Shown one piece after another: positions 25,066 to 33,396 of a DNA stretch of 64,000 nt. The stretch lies in assembly GCF_030413175.1 (NCBI RefSeq), contig NZ_CP129212.1, positions 1,426,001 through 1,490,000 on the forward strand, in the 5' to 3' direction. The number at the start of each line of letters is the position of its first letter. Within the stretch, counting starts at the first letter, position 1. The stretch comes from Bradyrhizobium roseum. GTDB taxonomy: Bacteria; Pseudomonadota; Alphaproteobacteria; Rhizobiales; Xanthobacteraceae. Both the position numbers and the translations under genes were made by a program. The notes beneath the pieces were generated by a model. That model was not told the origin of the DNA and made no database searches. It saw nothing but the letters and a program-made list of their open reading frames with translations.

Positions 25066-26241
25066 ATGCAGAGCGCCGTCCGAAAACCTTATGATCGGGT
25101 CGTGATGGCGGTGCCGGTGACGATTCCCTATGTGCGCTATTCGATCGAGAGCGCGCCGTGGTGGATCGGCCGCGCGTTGAAGGCGCTGGTCGATGGCGCG
25201 GGAATCACCCCACGCGATATTGACGGGTTCTGCGTTTCGAGTTTCACGGCGGGGCTCGACAGCGGGGTCGGGCTCACCCAGCATTTCGGCCTGTGCGTGC
25301 GGTGGGTCGACACCATTCCGCTCGGCGGCGCGAGCGCAATCGCCGCGTTGCGCCGTGCCGCGCGGGCGGTGCAGGCGGGCGATGCCAGCATCGTGGCCTG
25401 CGTTGCCGGCGATACCAACCATGTCGATTCGTTCCGCGCCACGCTGGAGAACTTTTCGCGCTTCAACCAGGATGCCGTCTATCCCTACGGCGCCGGCGGG
25501 GCCAATGCGAGCTTTGCGCTGATCGCGCGCAACTACATGCGGACGTTCGGCGCGCGGCGCGAGGATTTCGGCCGGATCGCGGTGGCCCAGCGCAGCAACG
25601 CGTTGCGCAATCCCCACGCTCTGATGAAGTCGCCATTGAGCCTCGAGCAATATATGTCGGCGCGGCCGATTGCCGATCCGATCCATTTGTTCGACTGCGT
25701 GATGCCGTGCGCGGGCGCGGAGGCATTTCTGGTGATGGGGGAGGACGTCGCCGCATCGCTGAAACTGCCTGCCGTGAAGATTCTCTCGACGATCGAGCGC
25801 CACAATGCGTTTGGCGCCGATCCGGTCCAGGTGCGGGGCGGATGGGCTGCTGATATCGACGAGCTTTACGCGATGGCCGGCGTCAGGCCCGATGACATCG
25901 ACTTCGTGCAGACCTACGACGACTATCCCGTCATTTCGATGATGCAGTTCGAGGATCTCGGGTTCTGCCGCAAGGGCGAGGGGCCGGACTTCGTGCGGCA
26001 GCATGATCTCACGATCGACGGCACGTTTCCGCACAACACCTCCGGCGGGCAGCTCTCGGTCGGGCAGGCGGGCGCGGGCGGTGCCTATCTCGGCGTGGTC
26101 GAGGCGATGCGGCAGGTGCTCGGGCAGGCCGGTCCGACGCAGGTACGGGACGCGCGGATCGGGTTGGCGTCGGGTTTTGGAATGATCAACTATGATCGCG
26201 GTCTCGCTTCGGGCGCGGCGATCCTTGCGGGATCGGGCTGA
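25066..26241 (+). CDS. thiolase-fold protein lacking thiolase catalytic residues; candidate retro-aldolase subunit
   Basis: A 391-residue member of the SCP2-thiolase/lipid-transfer group. The segment that should hold the thiolase nucleophile (Cys-Ala-Ser-Gly) reads LGGASA (residues 86-91), and the C-terminal Gly-His-Pro motif reads SVGQAGAGG (331-339) after NTSGGQL, so both Cys and His are missing. Tyr284 lies in VQTYDDY. The same losses characterise Ltp2-type enzymes, which pair with a DUF35 protein and perform retro-aldol cleavage of tertiary beta-hydroxyacyl-CoA. The next gene encodes a DUF35 domain and overlaps by one base. A TTG start at 25036 overlapping the ohr stop is an alternative to the ATG used. 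Confidence 0.78.
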   Translation: MQSAVRKPYDRVVMAVPVTIPYVRYSIESAPWWIGRALKALVDGAGITPRDIDGFCVSSFTAGLDSGVGLTQHFGLCVRWVDTIPLGGASAIAALRRAARAVQAGDASIVACVAGDTNHVDSFRATLENFSRFNQDAVYPYGAGGANASFALIARNYMRTFGARREDFGRIAVAQRSNALRNPHALMKSPLSLEQYMSARPIADPIHLFDCVMPCAGAEAFLVMGEDVAASLKLPAVKILSTIERHNAFGADPVQVRGGWAADIDELYAMAGVRPDDIDFVQTYDDYPVISMMQFEDLGFCRKGEGPDFVRQHDLTIDGTFPHNTSGGQLSVGQAGAGGAYLGVVEAMRQVLGQAGPTQVRDARIGLASGFGMINYDRGLASGAAILAGSG

Positions 26242-27482
26242 TGGTCGAACCGATCGTAAAACCGCGTCGGAAGAACCCGCTGTCGCGCACGCGGCTGCCG
26301 ACGTCGCCGCCGCGCGCGCGCAGCCGCGCCGCGCACGGCTTTACGCTGGCCGCCGCCGAAGGCCGCTTCATGCTGCAGCGCTGCGGCGCGTGCGGGACCT
26401 TCTGCTATCCGGCGCGGGACGCGTGCCCGGCGTGCCTGTCCGCCGATCTCGTCTTCGCCGACGCGCCGCGGCGCGGCACGCTGCTGTCCGAAACCACGCT
26501 GCGCGTTCCGGCGGACGTGCACTTCCGCGAGCGGGCGCCATGGCGTGTCGGACTTGTCGCGATGGAATGCGGCCCCAGGCTGGTGACGCACCTGCATGCC
26601 GATTGCGAAGAAGGCAAGCCGGTCCTGATGTCGTTTCAACTGGACAAAAGCGGGCAGGCGGTGGCCTTCGCGCATCCCGAACGGGAGACCCCCAACATGG
26701 CAGACGACAGGCAGTGGCGTGAGATGACGGCCGACCCGAAATTCCGGCGTGTTCTGGTGACGAACGGGCGGAGCATCGTCGGTCAGGAAGTCGTCGCCGC
26801 GCTCAAGGCGGCCGGCGCGTCGATCGTGTTCGTCGGCGTCGCCGAACCGTGGAAGCCGTTCCCCGGCGAGGATGCGCTGCGGGCGATGGAGGGGGTCGAG
26901 ATCGTGCCGCTCGATATCGGCGACGAGAAGTCGGTTGCCGATCTGGCGGCCGATATCGGCGGCAAGGTCGATATCCTGGTCAATACCACCGAACATGTCC
27001 GCGCCGGCGGGCTGCTCGACCGGCAGGGCACCAGTGTCGTGCGTGACGAGATCGATCAGAGCTACCTCGGCTTCGTGCATCTGGCGCAGGCATTCGGTCC
27101 GGCGATGCGGATGCGTGGCGCCGATGGCGTCAACAGTGCGGCGGCCTGGGTCAATCTTCTGTCGGTCTATGCGCTGGCGAACTGGCCGGTGTTCGGCGCC
27201 TATTCTGCGTCGCAGGCGGCTTGCCTGTCGCTGTCGCATTGCCTGCGGGCGGAGCTCCGCCCTGGCGGCATCAAGGTGGTGAACGTGTTCACGGGGCCGC
27301 TCGAAATCGAGTGGTTCCAGACCGTGCCGCCGCCGAAGGTCGCGCCGCGCACGGTTGCGTCGTCGATCGTCTCGGCGCTCAAACGCGGACTGGAAGACGT
27401 GTTCGTCGGCGATGTCGCCGAGGACATTCGCCGGCGCCTGGCGGCCAATCCAAAGGCCGTCGAACGTGAGCTTGGGGCGTAG
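26241..27482 (+). CDS. DUF35 (zinc ribbon/OB-fold) and degenerate SDR fusion protein
   Basis: A 413-residue fusion. After a basic tail (residues 1-35) comes a rubredoxin-like zinc ribbon with C48/C51 and C62/C65 (CGAC and CPAC) and an acyl-CoA-binding OB fold to about residue 145. Residues about 168-405 form a short-chain-dehydrogenase domain, but key positions are altered: the glycine motif is TNGRSIVG, NAG is replaced by NTT (248-250), and Y-x3-K is YSASQ (Tyr321, Gln325), so Lys is absent. DUF35 proteins gate CoA substrates for thiolase-fold partners. The gene overlaps the thiolase-fold gene as TGATG, strongly suggesting a complex. Confidence 0.82.
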   Translation: MVEPIVKPRRKNPLSRTRLPTSPPRARSRAAHGFTLAAAEGRFMLQRCGACGTFCYPARDACPACLSADLVFADAPRRGTLLSETTLRVPADVHFRERAPWRVGLVAMECGPRLVTHLHADCEEGKPVLMSFQLDKSGQAVAFAHPERETPNMADDRQWREMTADPKFRRVLVTNGRSIVGQEVVAALKAAGASIVFVGVAEPWKPFPGEDALRAMEGVEIVPLDIGDEKSVADLAADIGGKVDILVNTTEHVRAGGLLDRQGTSVVRDEIDQSYLGFVHLAQAFGPAMRMRGADGVNSAAAWVNLLSVYALANWPVFGAYSASQAACLSLSHCLRAELRPGGIKVVNVFTGPLEIEWFQTVPPPKVAPRTVASSIVSALKRGLEDVFVGDVAEDIRRRLAANPKAVERELGA

Positions 27483-27511
27483 GCGGGTTTGTTGAGAACG
27501 GGAGAAGCGCA

Positions 27512-28297
27512 ATGGATAGCCATGGTCTCATGCAATTTGCCGGCGCGGTCGCATCCGGCGCGGTGCGCGTCGTCGACCTGACATTCACGCTCAGCCCGGA
27601 CTTTCCTGTCATCGTGCTGCCGCCGGAATTCGGCCAGGCCGCGCCGGTGCGTATCCAGCAGATTTCGCGCTATGACGGGAGCGGTCCCGCCTGGTACTGG
27701 AACAATCTGACCTTCGGCGAGCACACCGGCACGCATTTCGACGCGCCGATTCACTGGTTTACCGGCAAGGATCTGCCGAACAATTCGGTCGACACGCTTC
27801 CGGTGCGCGACATGATCGCGCCGGCCTGCGTGATCGATTGTTCGGCGCAGGCCGCAAAGGACGCGGACTTCCTGTTGACGATCCCGGTCGTTGAGGCCTG
27901 GGAAAAAAGCCACGGGCGGATTCCGGAGCGGCATTGGGTGCTGCTGCGCACCGACTGGTCGAAGAAGGGCTGGCGCGACTACGCCAATCTGAAGGACGAC
28001 GGCGCGCACACGCCCGGTCCGGATGCCGCCGTGATGCGCTGGCTCGTCGAGGAACGCGGCGTCATCGGCTTCGGCACCGAGACCATCGGCACCGACGCCG
28101 GCCAGGCCGGTCATCTCGATCCGCCCTATCCGGCGCATCATTTCCTGCATGGCAGCGGACGTTACGGCCTGCAATGCCTGTGCAATCTCGACCAGCTGCC
28201 GCCGACCGGCGCGGTGATCGTGGCTGCGCCGCTCAAGATCCAGAACGGCTCCGGCAGTCCATTACGCGTTCTTGCGCTGGTGCCGGGGCAGGGTTGA
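27512..28297 (+). CDS. isatin hydrolase-like cyclase-family metalloenzyme
   Basis: A 261-residue member of the cyclase family that includes kynurenine formamidase and isatin hydrolase. The metal-binding signature is H71-T-G-T-H75-F-D77-A-P-I-H81. The preceding aromatic segment SGPAWYWNNLTFGE and the overall length match isatin hydrolases, Mn(II) enzymes that open isatin to isatinate. Isatin and isatinate are known intermediates of indole-3-acetic acid breakdown in Bradyrhizobium japonicum. Kynurenine formamidase is the main alternative, but no tryptophan dioxygenase or kynureninase gene is nearby, whereas a Rieske oxygenase and MarR gene are. Confidence 0.8.
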   Translation: MDSHGLMQFAGAVASGAVRVVDLTFTLSPDFPVIVLPPEFGQAAPVRIQQISRYDGSGPAWYWNNLTFGEHTGTHFDAPIHWFTGKDLPNNSVDTLPVRDMIAPACVIDCSAQAAKDADFLLTIPVVEAWEKSHGRIPERHWVLLRTDWSKKGWRDYANLKDDGAHTPGPDAAVMRWLVEERGVIGFGTETIGTDAGQAGHLDPPYPAHHFLHGSGRYGLQCLCNLDQLPPTGAVIVAAPLKIQNGSGSPLRVLALVPGQG

Positions 28298-28327
28298 GCT
28301 CCTTCTCCCACATCGAGTGACATCATC

Positions 28328-29485
28328 ATGAAAAACAAAAAGACCTTGTTGGTCGGCGTCGCGCTCCTGCTTGGCACGGTTGTTTCGGCGCGTGCAGAAA
28401 TCCTCGTCGGTTTCGTCACCGGCCTGAGCGGGCCAGTGTCCTCGATCGGCGTACCGAACGCCAAGGGACTGGCGGCGGGACAGGCCTATGTCGGCGAGAT
28501 CGACGGCGAAAAGGTCCGCGTCATCCAGCTCGACGACGGTTCGGACCCGGCGGCGTCGACGCGCAATGCGCGCAAGCTGGTTGAGCAGGAAAAGGTCGAC
28601 TTGCTGATCGGCACGTCAGGCGCACCACAGACGCTGGCGATGGCCACCGCGGCGATTGAAATGAAGGTGCCGATGGTGGCGGTCTCGCCGATCGCCCCGG
28701 TCCCGCCTGGAGAGGGCGGGCCATGGGTGGTGCAGACGCCGCAGCCGACGCCGCTGCTCGTGCAGGGCATCGTCGACCATATGAAGGGGCGCAACGTGAA
28801 AACGGTAGCCTTCATCGGCTTTTCCGACGCGTTCGGCGACCTGATGTACAATTCGTTGCTGCAGGCGGCCGAGAAGGCCGAGATCAAGGTGATCGCGAAC
28901 GAACGCTATGCCCGTTCCGACACTTCGGTCACCGCGCAGGTGCTGCGTGCGATTTCGGCGCGGCCCGATGCGATCATGCTCGGCGGCACCGGGACACCCG
29001 GCGCGCTGCCCGTGATCGCGCTTGCCGAGCGCAGCTACAAGGGACCGCTCTATGGCAATCACGGCATGATCAGCGCCGACTTTTTGCGGCTCGCCGGCAA
29101 GTCAGCCGAGGGCATCATCTGTCCGACCGGGCCGGTCACGGCGGCCGAGCAGCTTCCCGAAAGCAATCCGATCCGTAAAGTGGCCCTCGCATTCCGTGCG
29201 GCTTATGAGAAGGCCAACGGCGAGGCGCCGGCCGATGCATTTTCGCCTTATGCCTTTGATGGCTGGCTGGTGTTCATGGATGCCGCCAAACGCGCCAAGG
29301 CGACAGGCGCCGCGCCCGGTACGCCTGCCTTCCGCAACGCGCTGCGCGAAGCACTGTTCACCACCAAAGAGGTCGTCGGCACGCATGGCGTCTATACCTA
29401 CACGCCGGCGGATCGTCACGGCGTCGACGGCCGCGCGCGGATCATGGTCCAGATCGAGAACGGGAAATACAAGCTGTTGCCGTAA
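28328..29485 (+). CDS. ABC transporter periplasmic ligand-binding protein (Leu/Ile/Val-binding type), copy 2
   Basis: A 385-residue binding protein with the signal peptide MKNKKTLLVGVALLLGTVV, cleavage near ARA-EI, and mature start ILVGFVTGLSGPVSSIG. It is a clear paralogue of the 21185-22333 protein: both share VRVIQLDDGSDPAAS-like, NARKLVEQEKVDLLIG-like and ANERYARSDTSVTAQ-like stretches. It is the last gene of the isatin-hydrolase operon and has no permease genes of its own, so it probably docks onto the Liv-type transporter encoded at 17627-21146 and widens its ligand range. Confidence 0.88.
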   Translation: MKNKKTLLVGVALLLGTVVSARAEILVGFVTGLSGPVSSIGVPNAKGLAAGQAYVGEIDGEKVRVIQLDDGSDPAASTRNARKLVEQEKVDLLIGTSGAPQTLAMATAAIEMKVPMVAVSPIAPVPPGEGGPWVVQTPQPTPLLVQGIVDHMKGRNVKTVAFIGFSDAFGDLMYNSLLQAAEKAEIKVIANERYARSDTSVTAQVLRAISARPDAIMLGGTGTPGALPVIALAERSYKGPLYGNHGMISADFLRLAGKSAEGIICPTGPVTAAEQLPESNPIRKVALAFRAAYEKANGEAPADAFSPYAFDGWLVFMDAAKRAKATGAAPGTPAFRNALREALFTTKEVVGTHGVYTYTPADRHGVDGRARIMVQIENGKYKLLP

Positions 29486-29497
29486 GCATGATTGCGC

Positions 29498-31126
29498 TCA
29501 GGCGTGGCGCAGCTTCGCTTTCAACGCGCGGGTGTCGATCGCACGATGGGCGCTGACGGCTTCCGCCGCCAGCGTTTTGATCTCTCCGCGCGCGAGCTTG
29601 CGCGTCGATGACAGCGGCAGTTCGCCGACGAAGGCGACGTAACCTGGCACCTTGTGATAGGCGAGACGTTCGGCGCAGATCTTGACGATCGATGCGGCGA
29701 ACCCGTCCGCGTCGTCTACCTTTTCAGTCGGCACGATGAACGCAAAAACCTCCTCGCCGCGGATATCGTCAGGAACGGGCGTCACCGCGCAGCCGCCGAT
29801 ACGGCTGTCCATGTACAGCGCGCTTTCGACTTCGAGCACGCCGATATTCTCGCCGCTGCGCCGTACGATGGTCTTCTTGCGGTCGAAGAAATACATCAGT
29901 CCGTCATCGTCTGCGAAGACCAGATCCCCGGTATGGAACCAGCCGCCCTGCCACGCTGCTTCGGTGGCTTCCTCGTCTTTCAGATAGCCGCTGAAGAAAC
30001 CCGCGCGCGCGTCGTCGCCTTTGGCGCGAACCAGCAATTCGCCGGGTTTCCCGGGCGGGACGTCGGCGCCGTGATCGTCGACCAGGCGATACTCCATGCC
30101 GTCGTGCGGCCGGCCGACGCAGCGCGCGCCAAAGCCTGCCGGTTCGCGCGCCGTGGTGGTGGCCGCCGCGCCGCCGGTCTCGGTCATCGCCCAGGCCTCG
30201 ACGATCGGGATGCGGTAGCGTTCCTCGAAGGTGGCGCGGTGACGAACATCGACGCCGGGCGCGAAAGCGAAGCGCACGAGATGCTGCCGTTCGACCTCGG
30301 TCACGGGAAGCTGAAGCAGGATCGCCGGGATGACGCCGAGACAATGCACGACGGTCGCGCCGCTATCGACCACGCACTGCCACCAGCGGTTGGCGTGAAA
30401 ACGATCCAGCGGCACCACGGCGCCGCCGAGCGCCATCATGCCGACCGCGCTGCAGCCGAGCGCGTTCATGTGAAACATCGGCAGCGGCGTCAGGTTGACC
30501 TCACGGTCCGGCAGCAGTTCGGCCACGCCGCCCTGCGCCAGATACCAGTCTGCGACCTGCAGGAAATAGCGGTTCGACAGCATGCAGCCCTTCGGCTTGC
30601 CGGTGCTGCCCGAGGTGAACAGCAGGGCGCACTCGCTGTTGAACTCGGCATCCTGGGCCACGACGTCCGACTGGCACGGCGGGATGCGGCTGTCGGTATC
30701 GATCAGGCGGGTGCGCCCGAGCGTGGCGCCCTTCGTCACCCGTATGCGATCCGGTGCGGAGACCAGCAGGTCGGCCTGCGACAGTTCAAGCTGGAACGAC
30801 AATTCGTCGGGCCGGACGTCGGGGTTGATCGGGACGATCGAAACCCCAAGCGCATTGAGCGCCAGCCAGTGCAGAAAAAACACCGGGCGATTGTCGAGCA
30901 GCAAGGCGACCCGCGCTCCGCGCCCGTAGCCGGCAGAAGCATACTCGGCACGCAGCCGGTCAATTTCGGTCTTGAACGCGCCATACTCGATCCGAAATCC
31001 TTCTGGCGCGTAGGCCAATTCCGCGCTGGCGGGCGCCAGCAGGAATGGCCCATCCGGTCGCCTCGCGGCCGCAGCCGCAAAAGCATCGAATGGCGATCGG
31101 TACGTATCGAAGCTCATTTCGGACAT
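29498..31126 (-). CDS. AMP-forming acyl-CoA synthetase (ANL superfamily)
   Basis: A 542-residue ligase with the P-loop ALLFTSGSTGKPKG, the A5-type motif AWAMTETGG, FHTGDLVFADDDGLMYFFDRKKTIVRRSGENI and a C-terminal catalytic lysine in STRKLARGEIK. It activates a carboxylic acid to its CoA thioester via an acyl-AMP. Two start codons lie three residues apart (31126 and 31117) after AGGAG. The gene converges on the isatin-hydrolase operon and carries operator motif C at its promoter, tying it to the same regulon. The proposed substrate is dioxindole-3-acetate; anthranilate or auxin itself are alternatives. Confidence 0.83.
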   Translation of the reverse strand: MSEMSFDTYRSPFDAFAAAAARRPDGPFLLAPASAELAYAPEGFRIEYGAFKTEIDRLRAEYASAGYGRGARVALLLDNRPVFFLHWLALNALGVSIVPINPDVRPDELSFQLELSQADLLVSAPDRIRVTKGATLGRTRLIDTDSRIPPCQSDVVAQDAEFNSECALLFTSGSTGKPKGCMLSNRYFLQVADWYLAQGGVAELLPDREVNLTPLPMFHMNALGCSAVGMMALGGAVVPLDRFHANRWWQCVVDSGATVVHCLGVIPAILLQLPVTEVERQHLVRFAFAPGVDVRHRATFEERYRIPIVEAWAMTETGGAAATTTAREPAGFGARCVGRPHDGMEYRLVDDHGADVPPGKPGELLVRAKGDDARAGFFSGYLKDEEATEAAWQGGWFHTGDLVFADDDGLMYFFDRKKTIVRRSGENIGVLEVESALYMDSRIGGCAVTPVPDDIRGEEVFAFIVPTEKVDDADGFAASIVKICAERLAYHKVPGYVAFVGELPLSSTRKLARGEIKTLAAEAVSAHRAIDTRALKAKLRHA

Positions 31127-31178
31127 CGCTCCTGCTCGTCGGCTGCAGCAACCGTATGGCCTTGCAGCGGCATTCATG

Positions 31179-31211
31179 AATATTTTAAGCCTAAACCATC
31201 TTGCGGGCCAA
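31179..31211 (-). promoter_or_regulatory. promoter of the acyl-CoA ligase gene with operator motif C
   Basis: On the minus strand a -35-like TTGGCC (31211-31206), an 18-base spacer and a -10 TAAAAT (31187-31182) lie about 55 bases upstream of the start codon. The 21-base motif (31179-31199), reading GGTTTAGGCTTAAAATATT in its right part, covers spacer and -10 as at the iorA promoter. The rest of the region up to 31403 shows no gene. Confidence 0.55.
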
Positions 31212-31403
31212 GGGTGATCTGACGGGGTGATCCGACGGGAGCGGCCTGGCGAGGCCCGGGGCGCTGCGGCAGCGAGGTATCGTCGCTGGTCGGGTCCCAG
31301 CGACTGCCTTATTCGAGCTGGCCGATATCCGTATCGCTTCCTATCTGTTGGTCGACGGGGATCAATTTCTCCGCCGTTTGACGTGTCCTGAAGGAGCCTC
31401 CTG

Positions 31404-31658
31404 ATGCGCCTGTTGACCTGCGCCATCCTGGCGATTGCAACGGTGCTGGTCGCCGGACCTGCGCGCGCCCAGACTTACGACCCGAGCTACCCGGTTTGCC
31501 TGCAGACCTACGGCATTGACGGTGGCTACATCGACTGCAGCTTTACGTCGCTGGCACAGTGCGCTGCGTCCGCATCGGGCCGTTCGGCGCAATGCCTGAC
31601 CAACCCCTATTTTGCGCAAGGCGCGAGGAAACTGCGGCGGCAGCGCGGCGTTTACTAG
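31404..31658 (+). CDS. small secreted protein, DUF3551 family
   Basis: An 84-residue protein with a signal peptide (MRLLTCAILAIATVLVAGPARA) and a mature part of about 60 residues containing four cysteines: YPVCLQTYG, YIDCSF, LAQCAAS and AQCLTNPYF. This cysteine pattern is characteristic of DUF3551, a family abundant in Bradyrhizobium and relatives. The protein is presumably periplasmic and disulfide bonded. Function is unknown. The ATG follows GAAGGAG. It stands alone between the ligase promoter and the phosphoglucomutase gene. Confidence 0.82.
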   Translation: MRLLTCAILAIATVLVAGPARAQTYDPSYPVCLQTYGIDGGYIDCSFTSLAQCAASASGRSAQCLTNPYFAQGARKLRRQRGVY

Positions 31659-31672
31659 ACGCCGTCCGATCG

Positions 31673-31700
31673 GCCGCCTGCGAAGGCGGCGCCCCATTTT
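31673..31700 (+). terminator. possible intrinsic terminator after the DUF3551 gene
   Basis: A seven-base-pair GC-rich hairpin GCCGCCT-GCGA-AGGCGGC (31673-31690) is followed by GCCCCATTTT. The U-tract is short and delayed, so this is a weak candidate. Confidence 0.4.
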
Positions 31701-31755
31701 GCTCATGCGGCGGCTTTTACGTATAATCCGGTAAACCACCATTCCGTGAGGTCAT

Positions 31756-33396
31756 GTGACTGCCCCCAATCCCGCTGCCGGTAAGCCGGTCGATCCCGCC
31801 TCGCTCATCAACGTGCCGCAGCTGGTAACGGCCTATTTCGCGTCGAAGCCCGATCCGTCCGATCCCGCCCAGCGCGTCGCCTTCGGGACCTCGGGCCACC
31901 GTGGGACGTCGCTGAAGAACTCGTTCAACGAAAACCACATCCTGGCGACGACGCAGGCCATTTGCGACCACCGCCGCGAAACCGGTCTGACCGGCCCGCT
32001 GTTCGTCGGCATCGATACCCATGCGCTGGCCGAACCGGCGCTGGCGAGCGCGGTGGAGGTGTTCGCCGCCAACGGCGTCGACATCATGATCGACGAGCGC
32101 GGCGGCTACACGCCGACCCCCGTCATTTCGCATGCGATCCTGAGCTATAACAAGGCGCGGACCAGCGGACATGCGGACGGCGTCGTCATCACGCCATCGC
32201 ACAATCCGCCCGAGGACGGCGGATATAAATACAACCCGACGCATGGCGGCCCGGCCGACACCGACGTGACGGCCAAGGTCGAGAAGGCCGCCAACGCCTA
32301 TATGCAGGCCGATATGAAGGGCGTCGCGCGGCTTGCTTACGAACGCGCCCGCAAGGCCTCCACGACGCATCTGCACGACTACATCCGTCCCTATGTCGCC
32401 GATATCGGAAATGTCGTCGATATGGCGCTGATCAAGTCATCTGGCGTGAAAATCGGGATCGATCCACTGGGCGGCGCTGCCGTTCACTACTGGCAGCCGT
32501 TGATCGAGCACTACGGAATCAATGCGACCGTCGTGAACACCGCGGTCGACCCCACGTTCCGTTTCATGACGGCAGATTGGGATGGTAAGATTCGGATGGA
32601 TTGTTCGTCGCCGTTCGCGATGGCGAGCCTGATTGCGATGCGCGATCGTTTTGACGTCGCCTTTGCCAACGATACCGACGCCGACCGGCACGGCATCGTG
32701 ACGCGGACCGGCGGCTTGATGAATCCGAATCATTTTCTTGCCGCTGCCATCGCCTATCTGTTCGAGCACCGGCCGCAATGGGGCAGTGAGGCCGCGATTG
32801 GAAAGACCATCGTCTCCAGCTCGATCATCGACCGCGTCGCGGCCAAGCTGAACCGCAAGCTGGTCGAAACGCCGGTCGGCTTCAAGTGGTTCGTCGACGG
32901 TCTTGGCACCGGCACGTTCGGTTTTGCCGGCGAGGAAAGTGCCGGCGCGTCGTTTCTCAAGCGTGACGGGACGGTCTGGACGACCGACAAGGACGGGGTG
33001 GTGATGGGACTGCTTGCCGCCGAAATCCTCGGCCGCACCGGCCGCGACCCGAGTCAGTTGTTCGCGACGCTGACGGACGAACTCGGCGTGCCCCATTACG
33101 AGCGTATAGACGTCCCGGCGACGCCGAAGCAGAAGAATGCGCTGAAGGCGCTCGGGCCGGAGCAACTCGATCTGCGCCAGCTCGCCGGCGAACCGGTCAC
33201 AGCGATCCGGACCAAGGCTCCGGGTAACGATCAATCCTTCGGCGGCGTCAAGGTCGAGACAAACGCGGGATGGTTCGCTGCGCGACCGTCAGGCACTGAA
33301 GACGTTTACAAGATCTATGCCGAGAGTTTCCGCGACCAAAATCATCTGAAGGCAATTCAACAGGACGCCCAGCGCGCGATCGCAAAAGCCTTCTGA
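31756..33396 (+). CDS. pgm: phosphoglucomutase, alpha-D-glucose phosphate-specific
   Basis: A 546-residue alpha-D-phosphohexomutase. The N-terminal RVAFGTSGHRGTSLKNSFNE, the phosphoserine site VVITPSHNPPEDGGYKYN, the metal loop FANDTDADRHG and the sugar-binding FAGEESAGASF are all present, as is the phosphate-binding RPSGTEDVYKIYAE at the C-terminus. It interconverts glucose 1-phosphate and glucose 6-phosphate for glycogen and polysaccharide metabolism. Translation appears to start at the GTG at 31756 after GAGG. It is a single gene. About 230 bases without a recognisable feature follow. Confidence 0.95.
   Translation: MTAPNPAAGKPVDPASLINVPQLVTAYFASKPDPSDPAQRVAFGTSGHRGTSLKNSFNENHILATTQAICDHRRETGLTGPLFVGIDTHALAEPALASAVEVFAANGVDIMIDERGGYTPTPVISHAILSYNKARTSGHADGVVITPSHNPPEDGGYKYNPTHGGPADTDVTAKVEKAANAYMQADMKGVARLAYERARKASTTHLHDYIRPYVADIGNVVDMALIKSSGVKIGIDPLGGAAVHYWQPLIEHYGINATVVNTAVDPTFRFMTADWDGKIRMDCSSPFAMASLIAMRDRFDVAFANDTDADRHGIVTRTGGLMNPNHFLAAAIAYLFEHRPQWGSEAAIGKTIVSSSIIDRVAAKLNRKLVETPVGFKWFVDGLGTGTFGFAGEESAGASFLKRDGTVWTTDKDGVVMGLLAAEILGRTGRDPSQLFATLTDELGVPHYERIDVPATPKQKNALKALGPEQLDLRQLAGEPVTAIRTKAPGNDQSFGGVKVETNAGWFAARPSGTEDVYKIYAESFRDQNHLKAIQQDAQRAIAKAF

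Noticed and set aside
25066..26241. Simple annotation as acetyl-CoA acetyltransferase or beta-ketothiolase
   Set aside because: The Cys and His that define thiolase catalysis are absent from the expected motifs, and a DUF35 partner gene overlaps it.
27512..28297. Assignment as kynurenine formamidase (KynB)
   Set aside because: Same family, but length, the aromatic SGPAWYWNN segment and the neighbours favour isatin hydrolase; no other tryptophan-kynurenine gene is near.
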